Source of the DNA: Piliocolobus tephrosceles
Lineage: Eukaryota; Chordata; Mammalia; Primates; Cercopithecidae
Length of the DNA: 64,000 bases
Reading direction: 5' to 3'
NCBI RefSeq assembly: GCF_002776525.5
Contig: NC_045436.1
Span: 105,553,171-105,617,170 of the forward strand
The notes under the pieces were generated by a model, which saw nothing but the letters and a program-made list of their open reading frames with translations, ran no database searches and had not been told where the DNA came from. This document shows positions 12,002 to 22,429 of this stretch, in pieces. The stretch's first letter is position 1. Each line of letters begins with the position of its first letter. The position numbers were made by a program, and so were the translations under genes.

Positions 12002-12345
12002 TAATTCAGAGCATGTACAGCCTTCTGGAGAACATGGTCCAGGCCCTGAAAAGAATTGTCACCCAGCTGACACTGTAACAGACTGATGGGGAAGATGGTA
12101 AGACCAGTGAATTCCACAAGCAAGGGCCCATTGCTGCACTTCATTGGCTGTGAGTAATAATAGGCTGTGTGTGCTATCACCCTCAGGACACTGAATGAAA
12201 AAGATCAAACAGCAATGCCCATAAGTTAACATAAGATGAGATGAGAGGCAGGAATGTTTTATTGGCATTGCACAGGAAGTGTCATGGCAGCACAATGGGG
12301 TTTTATTTTTCAACTTGAACTTGAAAGAGAGAATGACTCTGTCAA
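12002..12345 (-). pseudogene. ERVL pol: integrase core remnant
   Basis: The minus strand carries 'NEVQQWALACGIHWSY' near 12075-12125, a retroviral integrase core phrase of the HERV-L type. The catalytic region around it is frame-shifted. 12002-12058 is out of frame and links toward the dUTPase part, with a 'KAVHALN'-like phrase. Sequence beyond about 12345 no longer looks retroviral, so reverse transcriptase, gag and a 5' LTR are missing. Confidence 0.7.
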
Positions 12346-12637
12346 AAGCAATGCTAAATAAATGCTCTTCCCAATATCATCGCTGTCAGCAAAACATAAT
12401 GGCAGAGAGAACAAACTCCCAAAGAAAACCCAGAAGCACAAGGATCAGATGAGAGAGAGAGAAATATGATATCTTTTCCTGGGGTTGACAAGGAAAGTAG
12501 GGGGCAACCACTGTCCAGATTATAGTTTGGGAGGAGCAAAGCTTTCTGGAGAAATAAACTTGTAACTATTTAGTATTTAAAGACCATATTTTGAGTATGT
12601 GCATAAGAAAAGATTTATTATAAAATTTCTTGATGTC
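12346..12637. other. Unassigned stretch between ERVL and Alu
   Basis: No gene is seen. It may include more diverged ERVL sequence, but no motif supports that. Confidence 0.35.
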
Positions 12638-12642
12638 AGAAG

Positions 12643-12647
<5 letters not shown>

Positions 12648-12673
<26 letters not shown>

Positions 12674-12915
12674 GACAGAGTCTTGCTCTGTCACCCAGGC
12701 TGGAGCACAGTGGCATGGATATGGCTACCTCCTGGGATCAAGCGATCCTCCAACCTCAACCCTGCCACCCCTGGCTAATTTTTGCATTTTTTTAAATAGA
12801 GACAGAGTCTCACCATGTTTCCCAGGCTGGTCTTGAACTCCTGGCCTCAAGCAATCCACCTTCCTTGGGCTCCCTCAGTGCTGGGAGTACAAGCATTAGC
12901 CACTGTGCCCAGCCC
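12648..12915 (-). mobile_element. Alu (older subfamily), first of a stacked pair
   Basis: A poly-T start is followed by 'cttgctctgtcacccaggct' and ends at 'gtgcccagccc'. It is diverged. The direct repeat 'agaagcagac' flanks it at 12638-12647 and 12916-12925. Confidence 0.95.
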
Positions 12916-12925
12916 AGAAGCAGAC

Positions 12926-13192
12926 ATTTTTTTTTTTCACCCAGGCTGGAGTGCAGTGGCACTATATCGGCTCACTGCAACCTCTGCCTCCTAGGTTCAA
13001 GTGATTTCTCCTGCCTCAGCCTCCCGAGTAGCTGGCCGCCCGCCACTACGCCCAGCTAATTTTTTATTTTTAGTAGAGACAGGGTTTCACCATGTTGGTC
13101 AGGCTCGCCTTGAACTCCTGACCTCAGGTGATTCACCCACCTCTGCCTCCCAAGCGTGCTGGGATTATGGGCATGAGCCATCGTGCCCAACC
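12926..13192 (-). mobile_element. AluS-like, second of a stacked pair
   Basis: A short T-run leads into 'cacccaggctggagtgcagt' and it ends with 'catcgtgcccaacc'. The target repeat recurs at 13193-13202 as 'agatacagac' (two changes), so this copy shares the insertion site with the Alu at 12648. Confidence 0.95.
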
Positions 13193-13202
13193 AGATACAG
13201 AC

Positions 13203-13540
13203 ATCTTAAAATAGCAGTGAAGTGAAAGAATGCGTGGGACCCACAGAGAACCACATTCTCTGCCACAAGGTGCCAAGGCCTTGCAAAAAAGTAATCCAGT
13301 ATGGCCTCAGTAACAGCTATCATCAGTCCTGTAGCGAAAAAGACTGCAGATCATCGCCAGGTAACACTCTCTGCACATTCTTTTTAAATTGTTGTACATA
13401 AATATATTTAATTATCCGTAGTTTTCATTGCAGCGGTAGTTCAGTCATTCTAAACAGGCTGTTTTGCCTTCTTCATAAAGCCACAAAGTAAAGATCCCCT
13501 CTATCCAGACTTCTACTTTAGAAAATACTACCGCAAGCAC
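13203..13540. other. Unique DNA
   Basis: No gene or repeat is recognised. Confidence 0.35.
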
Positions 13541-13800
13541 CCAAAGATGAATGTATAAGGATGTTTATTGCATCCATACACAACAGAAGTGCACATGGTC
13601 ATTAAAAAGAAGAAAGCAAATAAATGTAGAGAATGGTCTAATTTATTCTCCTAAATGCTCATTAATGCATATGACCTTTCTGAAAAAAATTAGAGGGAGT
13701 GGGGCAGGGACTTAACACCTTCACCTTCTTACATTCTGAACTATTTTGAGTTTTTATTATAAATAAACATTAGTTTCTTTAAACTGGTTAATAAAAACAA
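13540..13800 (+). mobile_element. Possible diverged L1M 3' fragment
   Basis: 'aaggatgtttattgcatcca' and 'ctattttgagtttttatta' resemble the 3' part of old L1M elements. Weak and short. Confidence 0.35.
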
Positions 13801-14199
13801 TTCCTTCAAGACACTGGCATATAAATATCTGAAATGACAAGACATCCTCTCCCCGGGCCATGATTCTAGAATGGGCGTTACCAGGTCAGCAGTATCTCCC
13901 AAAGAATATTGTTTTCACAGGATGTATTGCTGTCTGATTCTAACAAATGTTGCATTGGCAGCTAGAAATCCCTGCACTTGAGGATGTGGCCTCAATCTCA
14001 CTGATCATCCTTAATGTAAATATCTTTTTATTTTCTCCATTATGAAAAGGGACCCTGAGGCATCTCTTATGCTCCCAGCAGACAAATCCAAAGCTCCTAG
14101 CTGCAGAAAGTCATGGAAAATGCTAAGAGAAGCAATGCAGGGAAATGATCAAACCCTTGAACTCAGAATTGTAGAGGTCCATCCTCCGTCATGAACTCT

Positions 14200-14390
14200 G
14201 AAATCTGAAAGTTCTGAGCTCTTTTCTTGGCTCCACCACATCTTAGGTGTGTAGCCCTGCACAATTTATTGATTTTGTCTCTGCTCTGTCACCTGTAAGT
14301 CACCATACTATAGCCTAACTCATTTGAACCTTGTGAGAATTAGGTTAGTGAATGCAAGGAAAGCTTTTAACAAGTACCTGAGCAAAGTCC
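14200..14390 (+). repeat. MIR SINE fragment
   Basis: 'cttggctccaccacatctta' then 'gtgtagccctgcacaattta' and 'ccttgtgagaattaggttag' follow the MIR order (gene-like core, then the 'tgaggattaaa' block). Confidence 0.6.
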
Positions 14391-14584
14391 TATGATTCCT
14401 GTAAGCCCCAGCCAACTATCTAGGTGCAGGTTTTCCTACAAGATAATCAAGCCATGTGCCTGGTTTATGTTAGTCAATGTCTATCAATGCTGACAGTCTA
14501 CAATATATTCAGTTTTCTATGGAAGTCAGAGTGAAGAGGAAACATAAATGAGACTCTCATCATAGAACCGGAGTCAACGACTCA

Positions 14585-14905
14585 ACTCAATATTTACTCA
14601 GAGTCTACTACTACAAAACACAGTGATTGACTGAAGATTTTTAAAAATACACCATATTCTACACTACAGGAGCTCACAAACTTATGGTAAAGATAAGTCA
14701 AAAGTGAATACTCTTTAATTCACAACCAAATGGCATGCTTATGAAAGAATAGAGAAGGGAAAGCAATTTCAACTGAGGGAACATGAAGAGATTTTATGGA
14801 GGAGTTATGGTTTGAACTAAGTTTTGCAGAATGGCAGCTTTGAAAGAAAGAGCATTCAAGGGAAATAGAACAGTGTGTGTAAAGATGTGGAGAACGGGAA
14901 TGCAG
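14585..14905 (+). repeat. L2-like ancient repeat
   Basis: 'ctcaatatttactcagagtc' and 'ctacaggagctcacaaactt' match the L2 3' phrases in order. 14810-14900 ('gcattcaagggaaatagaac') resembles another old dispersed phrase that also occurs near 57880. Confidence 0.5.
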
Positions 14906-14917
14906 TCTATTTGGGAA

Positions 14918-15319
14918 TAAATTTACTAGGGCTGCCACAACAAAATATCACAGATCATGTGGCTTAAACAAGAGAAATTTATTTCTCATTGTTCTGGAGG
15001 CTGGAAGTCCAAGATCAAGGTGTCAGCAGGTTTAGTTTATTCTGAGACTTCTCTGCTTGGTTTGCAGATGACTGCCTTCTCACTGTGCCCCACATGGTCT
15101 TGAGTCTGTGCACAAACACCTCTGGTGTCTCTTTGTGTTTCCAAATCTCCTCTTCTTACAAAGACACCAGTCAGACTGTATTAGGGCTTACTCTAAAGAC
15201 TTCATTTTAACTTAGTTATCTCTGTAAATACCTTATCTTCAAATATAGCCACATTCTGAGGTACTGAGAGTTAGAGCAGCAATGTACAAATTTTAGGGAA
15301 ACACAGCTCAACCCATAAT
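14918..15319 (-). mobile_element. MLT1 LTR, 3' LTR of a MaLR remnant
   Basis: 'ctagggctgccacaacaaaa' opens and 'gctcaacccataat' closes the plus-strand text, the reverse of an MLT1 LTR. Internal sequence and a second LTR part follow at 15320-15975. Confidence 0.85.
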
Positions 15320-15785
15320 GCTGTGACCTCTGGCCCTCCATAATTCATGTCCTTCTCACATGCAAAATACATTCACCTCCATCCCAACAACCCCAAAATC
15401 TTATCATATTCCAGCATCAACTATTATGTCCCAAATCTTATCTAAATATCATCTAAATCAACTTTGAGTGAGACTCAAGTTTGATTCATCCTGAGGCAAA
15501 TGTTTTGTCCACCTGTGCACTTGTGAAACTAGACAAGTTATCTGCTTCCAAAACACAATAGTAGGACAGGCATAGCATAGACATTCTTCTTTCAAAATGA
15601 AGAAATCAGAAAGAAGGAGTCATAAGTCCCAAGGAAATCCAAAACCTAGCAAGGCAAACTCCATTAGACTTTAAGTCTCCTTAATAATCCTCTTTGGCTC
15701 TGTATTCTGTCCTCTGGTGCACAGAGATGACAGTCCCAACTTCCAGGCTCACTGGGGCAGCAGTGTGACCCCTGCAGCCCTGGTA
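15320..15785 (-). mobile_element. MaLR (MLT1-type) internal sequence
   Basis: 'tggccctccataattcatgt', 'ttctcacatgcaaaatacat' and 'catattccagcatcaac' are typical of MaLR internal DNA just inside the LTR. No intact coding frame remains. MaLRs depended on ERVL-like machinery, so this is expected. Confidence 0.75.
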
Positions 15786-15975
15786 TCTCTTTATTGGCCC
15801 AAATTTTCTCCTCTTATGAGGATACCAGTCAGATTGGATTAGGGACCACCCTAAAGATTTCATTTTTAACTGAACTCTTTAAAGTCCTAATCTCCAACTA
15901 CAGTCACATTTTGAGATGCTGGGGGTCAAGATTGCAACATGGAAAACTGGGAGGGATACAATTCAGCCCATAACA
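15786..15975 (-). mobile_element. MLT1 LTR, partial 5' LTR
   Basis: 'gaggataccagtcagattgg', 'attagggaccaccctaaaga' and the end 'ttcagcccataaca' match the equivalent half of the LTR at 14918-15319. This completes an LTR-internal-LTR arrangement on the minus strand. Confidence 0.8.
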
Positions 15976-16082
15976 AATGACAAGTAATGTGATGGAAGTA
16001 AATAATGCATGGGAAAGCACATGGGAAGCAGTAGATAAAATAACAGGTAAAATAATGCAAACATTGTGAGTTGTTATTATCA

Positions 16083-16265
16083 ACCAGGCACTATTCTAAG
16101 AGCTTGTTTACACAAAGTCACTTGAGCCTCACAATGGTCCTACAAAGTAGGTATTATTATTATTCCTATTTTCCAGAAATGAAACTGAGGCACAGAAAGA
16201 AGAATGGAACCAGGAGCTCCCATTCCAAGATTAATGCTCTTAATCTCTACACTGTATTATCTGAG
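16083..16265 (-). repeat. MIR SINE
   Basis: The plus strand reads 'ccaggcactattctaagagc', 'gtaggtattattattattcc' and 'gaaactgaggcacagaaaga', and ends near 'atgctcttaatctctacact'. This is a nearly full-length reversed MIR. Confidence 0.85.
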
Positions 16266-16379
16266 GGAAAGTAGAAAGTGGGCAAGTCATGGAGCACTCT
16301 CAAGGCCAATCTTAGAAGGCTGGGCTTAATTCTGTAAGAAATGGAAAGTCAATGGTAATGAGCAAGGGAGTACAACAAT

Positions 16380-16460
16380 CTTTTTTCTTTTTTCCCTTTC
16401 CTTTCTTTTCTTCTTTCTCTCTCTTTCTCCCTTTCATTCTTTCTTTTTCTTTCTTTCTGA
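16380..16460. repeat. Polypyrimidine (CTTT-rich) tract
   Basis: An almost uninterrupted C/T run, purine-rich on the other strand, of the H-DNA-forming kind. Confidence 0.85.
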
Positions 16461-17004
16461 GAACACCAAAACCAATTTATAGAATGGACTGAAATAGAAA
16501 TAAACCAGGACACCATTATGTTATCTAAAAAAGGTTATAGAAACTTTGGTTTCTAGTATTGGATGTAGGTCACCTCTTAGAAAACACAAAATAATTTTTG
16601 TAATACATGAACAAAGTCCAATGATTTTAAGAGGACAAGTTTATTACCATCATTACAGGTTCATAATGGGTTCTAAATAACCCACCTAACTGTTTTGGTT
16701 CTTTTTCTTTCCCTTATATTAATAGCAAAATGTCAGTAGTAAGAACTCATTTGTTCTTAATAATAGTGTTAACTATTTAGCCTTGGTAATGTTTAGTGTG
16801 TGTTTAGTGGGCTTTTATTGTTGCAGTTTCCTGAATTGTATCATTTCCTTCCCACATCAATTCTGTGAGGTGAGTTTTGCACGCGTGGAAACTGAAGTAT
16901 AAAGAGGATTGATACCTTAATGAAAAGTATGGTGGCCATAAAATAGAGATTATCATATTAAGGCCTAACTACCTATAGAGTCTCAGCTCTTGAACACGTG
17001 GCAG
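16461..17004. other. Unique AT-rich DNA
   Basis: No gene or assigned repeat is seen. Confidence 0.35.
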
Positions 17005-20000
17005 AATTTTTAACAATTTTATTGGGGTATGGTTGGCATATAATAAACCATACGTATTTAAAACGCATAATTTGTCAAGTTTTGACATAAATATATACCT
17101 GTGGCACCATCACCAAATCAAAATACTGAACATATTCCTAAGACTTTTATTAATTTTATCATATAATATATACCCTTTTTACTGGCTTCTTTTACTCAGC
17201 ATTAAGACCTTTGAAATTCCATCTATGTTGTTGCACTTCCATTCGTTTATTGCTAAGAAATATTCCACAATTTCTTTGTCCGTTCACACACTGATGGACA
17301 TTTCGGTTATTTCCAGTTTGAGGTTACTACATAAAAAGCTGACATAATCTTGGTACAAGTTTTTGTGCAGACATTAATTCCATTCCTCTTAGGTAAATGC
17401 CTAAAAATAGAATGGCTGGGTCATATGGTAACTTCATGTTTTTAAGAAATTGCCAGACTCTTTCCCAAAATGGTTGTATCACTTTATGTTGCTGCCAGTA
17501 GGGTATAAGAGGTTCTCCACCTTCTTGTCAACACTTCAAATGGTCAGTCTTTAAGTTTAGATATTTTAATAGGCATGTAGAGGTATTTCAATGGGGTTTT
17601 AATTTGCTTTCTCCTAATGACTAACAATGGTGAGCATCTTTTCTTATTTGCCATTCATGTCTTTTTCAGTGAAGTGTCTGTTCAAATATATTACCCACTT
17701 TTTAACTGGGTTTATTATTATTAGAGTTTTGATGGTTCTTTGTATATTCTGAATATAAGTATTTATCAGATATTCAACTAGCAAATATTTTCTCCTAGTT
17801 TGTAGTGACTTTTCATTCTCTTAACAATATTTTATGAAGAGCAGAAGTTCTTAATTTTGGTTAAATCCAATTTATCCATTTTTTCTTTTATGGATCATGT
17901 TCTGGTGTTGCTTTTTATGGATTATTTGCCTAAATCACGCTCACAATGATTTTTCTTCTATTATTCTTCTATAAGATTTATAGTTTTAGGTTTTACATTT
18001 GTCTGTCATTCATTTTTAGTTTATTTCTTCATAGTTCATGGTATATATCCAAGGCCATTGTTTTGCACATGGATATCCAATTGTTCCAGCAACATTTGTT
18101 GTAAAGACTATCTTTCCTCCACGAAATTGCCTTTGCCATTTAGAAAAAATTTGCCATATATGTATGGGTCAATTTCTGGACTCTCTATTATGTTCCATTA
18201 ATCCATATGCCTATCTTTACACTAATATCATACTGTCTTGATTAATATAATTATATAATAGGACTTCAAGTGAGAAAGGGTAAATTCTCCAACTTTGTTC
18301 TTATTCAATATTGTTTGGGCAAGTCTAGATCCTTTATATTTTCATATGGATTTTAGAATCAATTTTTTAATGTATACAATTTAATTAATTTGTTGACAGT
18401 GTAGAGTCTTCCAATTTGTAAACAGATTGTATCTTTCAACTTATTTAAGTCTAGGTATTTTGTTTTATTTGTGGCTATTGTAAATGGTATTACTTTTTTT
18501 TCAGAACGATCACTCTTGGCATATAGAAATGCTACTGATTTTCATAGGTTGATTTTGTAGCCTGTGACTTTACTGAAATTGTTTATCAGTTCTAATAGTT
18601 TTTTGGTTAAGTCTTCAGGTTTTTCCAAATATAAGATCATATCATCTGCAGACAAGGGTAATTTGAATTCTTCCTTTCCAATTTGGATTCCCTTTATTTC
18701 TTTCTCTTGTCTGATTGCTCTAACTGGGATTTCCAGTATTATATTGAGTAACAGTGGTGATGGTGGGCATCCTTGTCATGTTCCAGATCTTAAACGAAAG
18801 CCTTTCTGATTTTCCCCATTTAATATGATACTAGCTGTGGGTCTATCATATATGATTTGTATTATGTTGAGATATGTTTCTCCTATACCCAATTGTTTGA
18901 GGGTTTTTATAATGAATGGATGTTGATTTTTATAAAATGCTTTTTCAGCATCAAATGAAATGATCATACGGTTTTTGTCCTTCCTTTGGTTGACATGATA
19001 CATCACATTGATTGATTTGTGTATGCTGAACCATCTTTGCATCCCTGGGATAAATCCCACTTGGTCATAATGAATGATCTTTTTAATATATTGTTGAGTT
19101 CAGTTTGCAAGTATTTTGTTGAGGATATTTATATCAATACTCATCAAAAATATTGGCCTGTAGTTTTCTTTATTTCATGTGTCTTTGTCTAGTTTTGTTA
19201 TCAGAGTAATACTGACCTCATAGAATGAGTTTGGAAGTATTCCCTCTCCTCCTCTACTTTTTAGAATAGTTTGAGCAGGATTGGTATTAATTCTTCTTTA
19301 AATGTTTGGTAGAATTCAACAGTGCGTCCATCAGGTCCTGGGCTTTTGCTTAGTGGGAGACCTTTTATTACAGCTTTGATCTCATTATTTGTTATTGGTC
19401 TTTTCAGGTTTTGAATTTCTTCATGGTTCAATCTTGGCAGGTTGTATGTATCTGTTTCCTCTAGATTTTCCAATTTATTGGCATATGATTGCTCATAGCC
19501 ACTAATGATTTTTTGAAGTTCTGCAGTATCAGTTGTAATGTTCCTTTTTCATCTCTGATTTTATTTATTTGGGTCTTCTCCCTTTTTTTAATTAGTCTGT
19601 CTGTTTGTCAATTTTGTTTATCTTTTCAAAAAAAACCAACTGTTGCATTGATCTTTTGTATTGCTTTTTTCATTTTAAATTCATTTATTTATGCTCTGAT
19701 CTTTATTATCTCTTTTCTTCTACTAATTTTGTATTCACTTTGCTCTTGCTTTATGGTTCTTTGAGATGAATTATTAAATTATTTATTTAAAGTTTTTCTT
19801 CTTTTTTGATGTAGGCACTTATAGCTATAAAGTTCCCTTAGTACTACTTTCACTGTATCCCATAGGTTTGGATATGTTGTGTTTCCATTATCATTTGCTT
19901 CAAGAAATTTTTCAATTTTCTTCTTAATTTCTTCTTTGACTCACCGGTCATTCAGGAGCATATTGTTTAATTTCCATGTGTTCATATAGTTTCCAAAATT

Positions 20001-20039
20001 CCTCTTGTTGGTTTCTAGTTTTATTCCATTGTGGTCAGA
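17005..20039 (-). mobile_element. L1M element, ORF2 and 3' end
   Basis: It begins with the reversed 3' end of an old L1 ('tattggggtatggttggcat') and runs through the reversed ORF2 C-terminal part, reverse transcriptase and the linker toward the endonuclease. The last part includes 'tcatgtgttc...ccattgtggtcag'-type phrases near 19970-20035. About 3 kb is kept, with many stops. The 5' part is cut off by the oppositely oriented L1 at 20040. Confidence 0.85.
18776..19473 (-). pseudogene. L1 ORF2 reverse transcriptase remnant
   Basis: Two open pieces of the L1 reverse transcriptase are seen. 19261-19473 encodes the 'LPRLNHEEIQNLKRPI' and 'KSPGPDG' blocks. 18776-19060 encodes 'ISFDAEKAFYKNQHPF', the region around the first catalytic aspartate. 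They are separated by stops and shifts between 19061 and 19260, so no enzyme can be made. Confidence 0.85.
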
Positions 20040-21394
20040 CCTCAAACTATGAAACTGCTAGAAGAAAACATTGGGCAAACTCTCTAGGACACAGCTCTGG
20101 GCGAAAAATTCTTGAGTAATATCCCACGAGCACAGATAACCAAAGCAAAAATGCAGAAATGGGATTGCATCAAGTTAAAAAGCTGCTGCACAGCAAAGGA
20201 TACAATTAACAAGGAAGAAACAACCCGCAGAATGGGAGAAAATATTTGCAAACTACCTATTTGATAAAGGATTAATAACCAGAATATATAAGGAGCTCGA
20301 AAAATTCTACAGGAAAATATCTAATAATCCTACTTAAAATGGGCAAAAGATCTGAATAGGCATTTATCAAAAGAAGACATACAAATGACAAGTAGACATC
20401 TGAAAAGATGCTCAACATCATTAATCGTCAAAGAAATGCATATCAAAACTATAGTGAGATATCATCTCACCCAGTTAGAACGGCTTTTACCCAAAGACAG
20501 CAATAACAACTGCTGGAACGGATGTAGAGAAAAGGGAACTCTTGTACGCTGTTGGTGGGAATGCAAACTAGTATAAAACCCTATAGAGAACAGTTGAAGA
20601 TTCCTCAGAAAAACTAAAAATTGAGCTACCATATGATCCAGCAATCTCACTGCTGGATATATACCCAAAAGAAAGGAAATCAGTATATCAAAGAGATATC
20701 TGCACTCCCATGTTTATTGCAGCACTGTTCACAATAGCCAAGATTTGGAAGCAACCTAAGTGTCCATCAACAGATGAGTGGATAAAGAAAATGTGGTTCT
20801 TGTACACAATGAAGCACTATTCAGTCATTAAAAAAATGAGATCCTGTCATTTGCAACATCATGAATGAAACTGGAGGTCATTATGTTAAATGAAATAAGC
20901 CAGGCACAGAAAGACAAACTACATGTTCTCACTTATGTGTGGGATTTAAAAATCAAAATAATTTAACACATGGAGATAGAGAGTAGAATGATGGTTACCA
21001 GAGGCTGGGAAGGATATAGGGAGGTGTGAGGGAAATGAGGATGGTTAATAGGTACAAAAAAAAAAGTTAGAAAGAGTGAATAATACCTAGCATTTGGTAG
21101 CACGACAGAGTGACTATAGTCAAAATATTTTAATTGTGCAGTTTAAAATAACTAAAAGACAGCCAAGATCATGCCACCACAGCCTACGCAACAGAAAGAG
21201 ACTCTGTCTCAAAATTAATTAATTGATTAATTAATCAAGAGAGTATAATTAAATTATTTGTAATGCAAAAGATAAATGCTCAAGGGACTGGATACCCCGT
21301 TTTCCATGATGTGATTATCACACACTGCATGCCTGCATCAAAATATTGTATATACTCCATAATGGTATACACATACTATATATTCACAAAAAGT
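20040..21394 (+). mobile_element. L1 (L1MA/L1PB-like) 3' fragment
   Basis: It starts inside ORF2 at 'cctcaaactatgaaactgct' and continues through 'gcagcactgttcacaatagc' and 'ctacatgttctcacttatgt' to the 3' UTR end 'cacatactatatattcacaa'. It is 5'-truncated and opposite in orientation to the L1M DNA on both sides. A small Alu tail sits in it at 21160-21236. Confidence 0.85.
21160..21236 (+). mobile_element. Severely 5'-truncated Alu tail
   Basis: Only the last ~55 bp of an Alu remain ('agccaagatcatgccac', 'gagactctgtctcaaaa') with an ATTA-rich tail. It interrupts the L1 3' UTR: 'aactaaaag' stops before it and 'agtataatt' resumes after it. Confidence 0.75.
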
Positions 21395-21611
21395 AAGAAT
21401 GGATGTTGGATTTTATCTAATGCTGTTACTGCATCTTTTAAGAGCATCACATGAGAGCATTTACTTAATCTATTAATATGATAAATTTCACTAAATTTCA
21501 TCACTTGATTTTCAAATATCATACCCATCTTGCTTTCCAGAGACAAACACCACTTGATCATGATGCATTATCATTTTTACATATTATTGCCTTCAACTTG
21601 CTGTTTTCTAA

Positions 21612-21678
21612 ATTAGAGATGGGGTCTCACTATGTTGCCCAAGCTGGAGTGCAGTGGCTATCCACAGTGCTATCAGTT
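21612..21678 (-). pseudogene. 7SL RNA/FAM-like 3' fragment
   Basis: On the minus strand this reads 'ggatagccactgcactccag' and then 'gggcaacatagtgagacccc', ending 'atctct'. The 'tgtgaatagccactgcac' type phrase is present in 7SL RNA and early 7SL monomers but is absent from ordinary dimeric Alus. It is a short scrap of the SRP RNA 3' end or a fossil monomer and cannot function. Confidence 0.65.
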
Positions 21679-22376
21679 TCCCTCTAAGTACTGCTTTAGC
21701 AGCATCTCAAAAATTTTGATATATTGTGTTTTTATTTTCATTCAGTTCAAAGGATTTTCTAATTTCCTTCTTTATTATTTGAACCATGGGTTATTTAGAA
21801 ATATGTTATTTTGTTTCCAAATTCTTAGAAATTATCCAGATATTTTTCTGTTATTGATTTCTAATTTATTTCTATCATGGTTAGAGAAGGTACTTTACAT
21901 GACATGAAGCCCCTTAAATTTACTGAGATTCATTTAGTCCAGACATAGAACATCTTGGTAAATATTACTTGTGCTTTTAAAAAGAATTTGTATCCTGCTG
22001 TTGTTGGGAAAAGTTCCCTATAAATATCACTTGGGTCAGGTTGGTTGGTAGTGTTATTCAAGTCTTCTATAACCTAACTGATTTTCCATTTGTTCTATTT
22101 ACCATTAAGAGATAGAAAATCTCTGACTATAATTGAAATGTTGAAATCTCTCACTCTAATTGTAGATTTGTATTTTTTTTCTTACAGGTCTTTCTGTTTT
22201 TGTTTTGTTTTTTTCTTGTAGGTTGAGGTAGTGCTATTTGGGTCACAAATATTTCAGATTGCTATGTCCTCATGTTGGGTACATGAGGCCAGGAGGGGAA
22301 AACTAGACCTATACTAAAAAGTTCCCTACAAATATCGCTTGGATCAGGTTGGTTGTAATACCTCTAACAAATGAAA

Positions 22377-22429
22377 TTATTATATTATATTATATTATAT
22401 TATATTATATTATATTATATTATATTATT
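22377..22429. repeat. (TATAT)n pentanucleotide repeat
   Basis: About ten copies of a 5-bp unit, flanked by near-identical 20-bp copies of 'acaaatgaaattat' context at 22361-22380 and 22462-22481. Confidence 0.9.

Noticed and set aside
18564..18809. Plus-strand frames within the L1 block as genes
   Set aside because: They are antisense shadows of L1 ORF2, which lies on the minus strand there.
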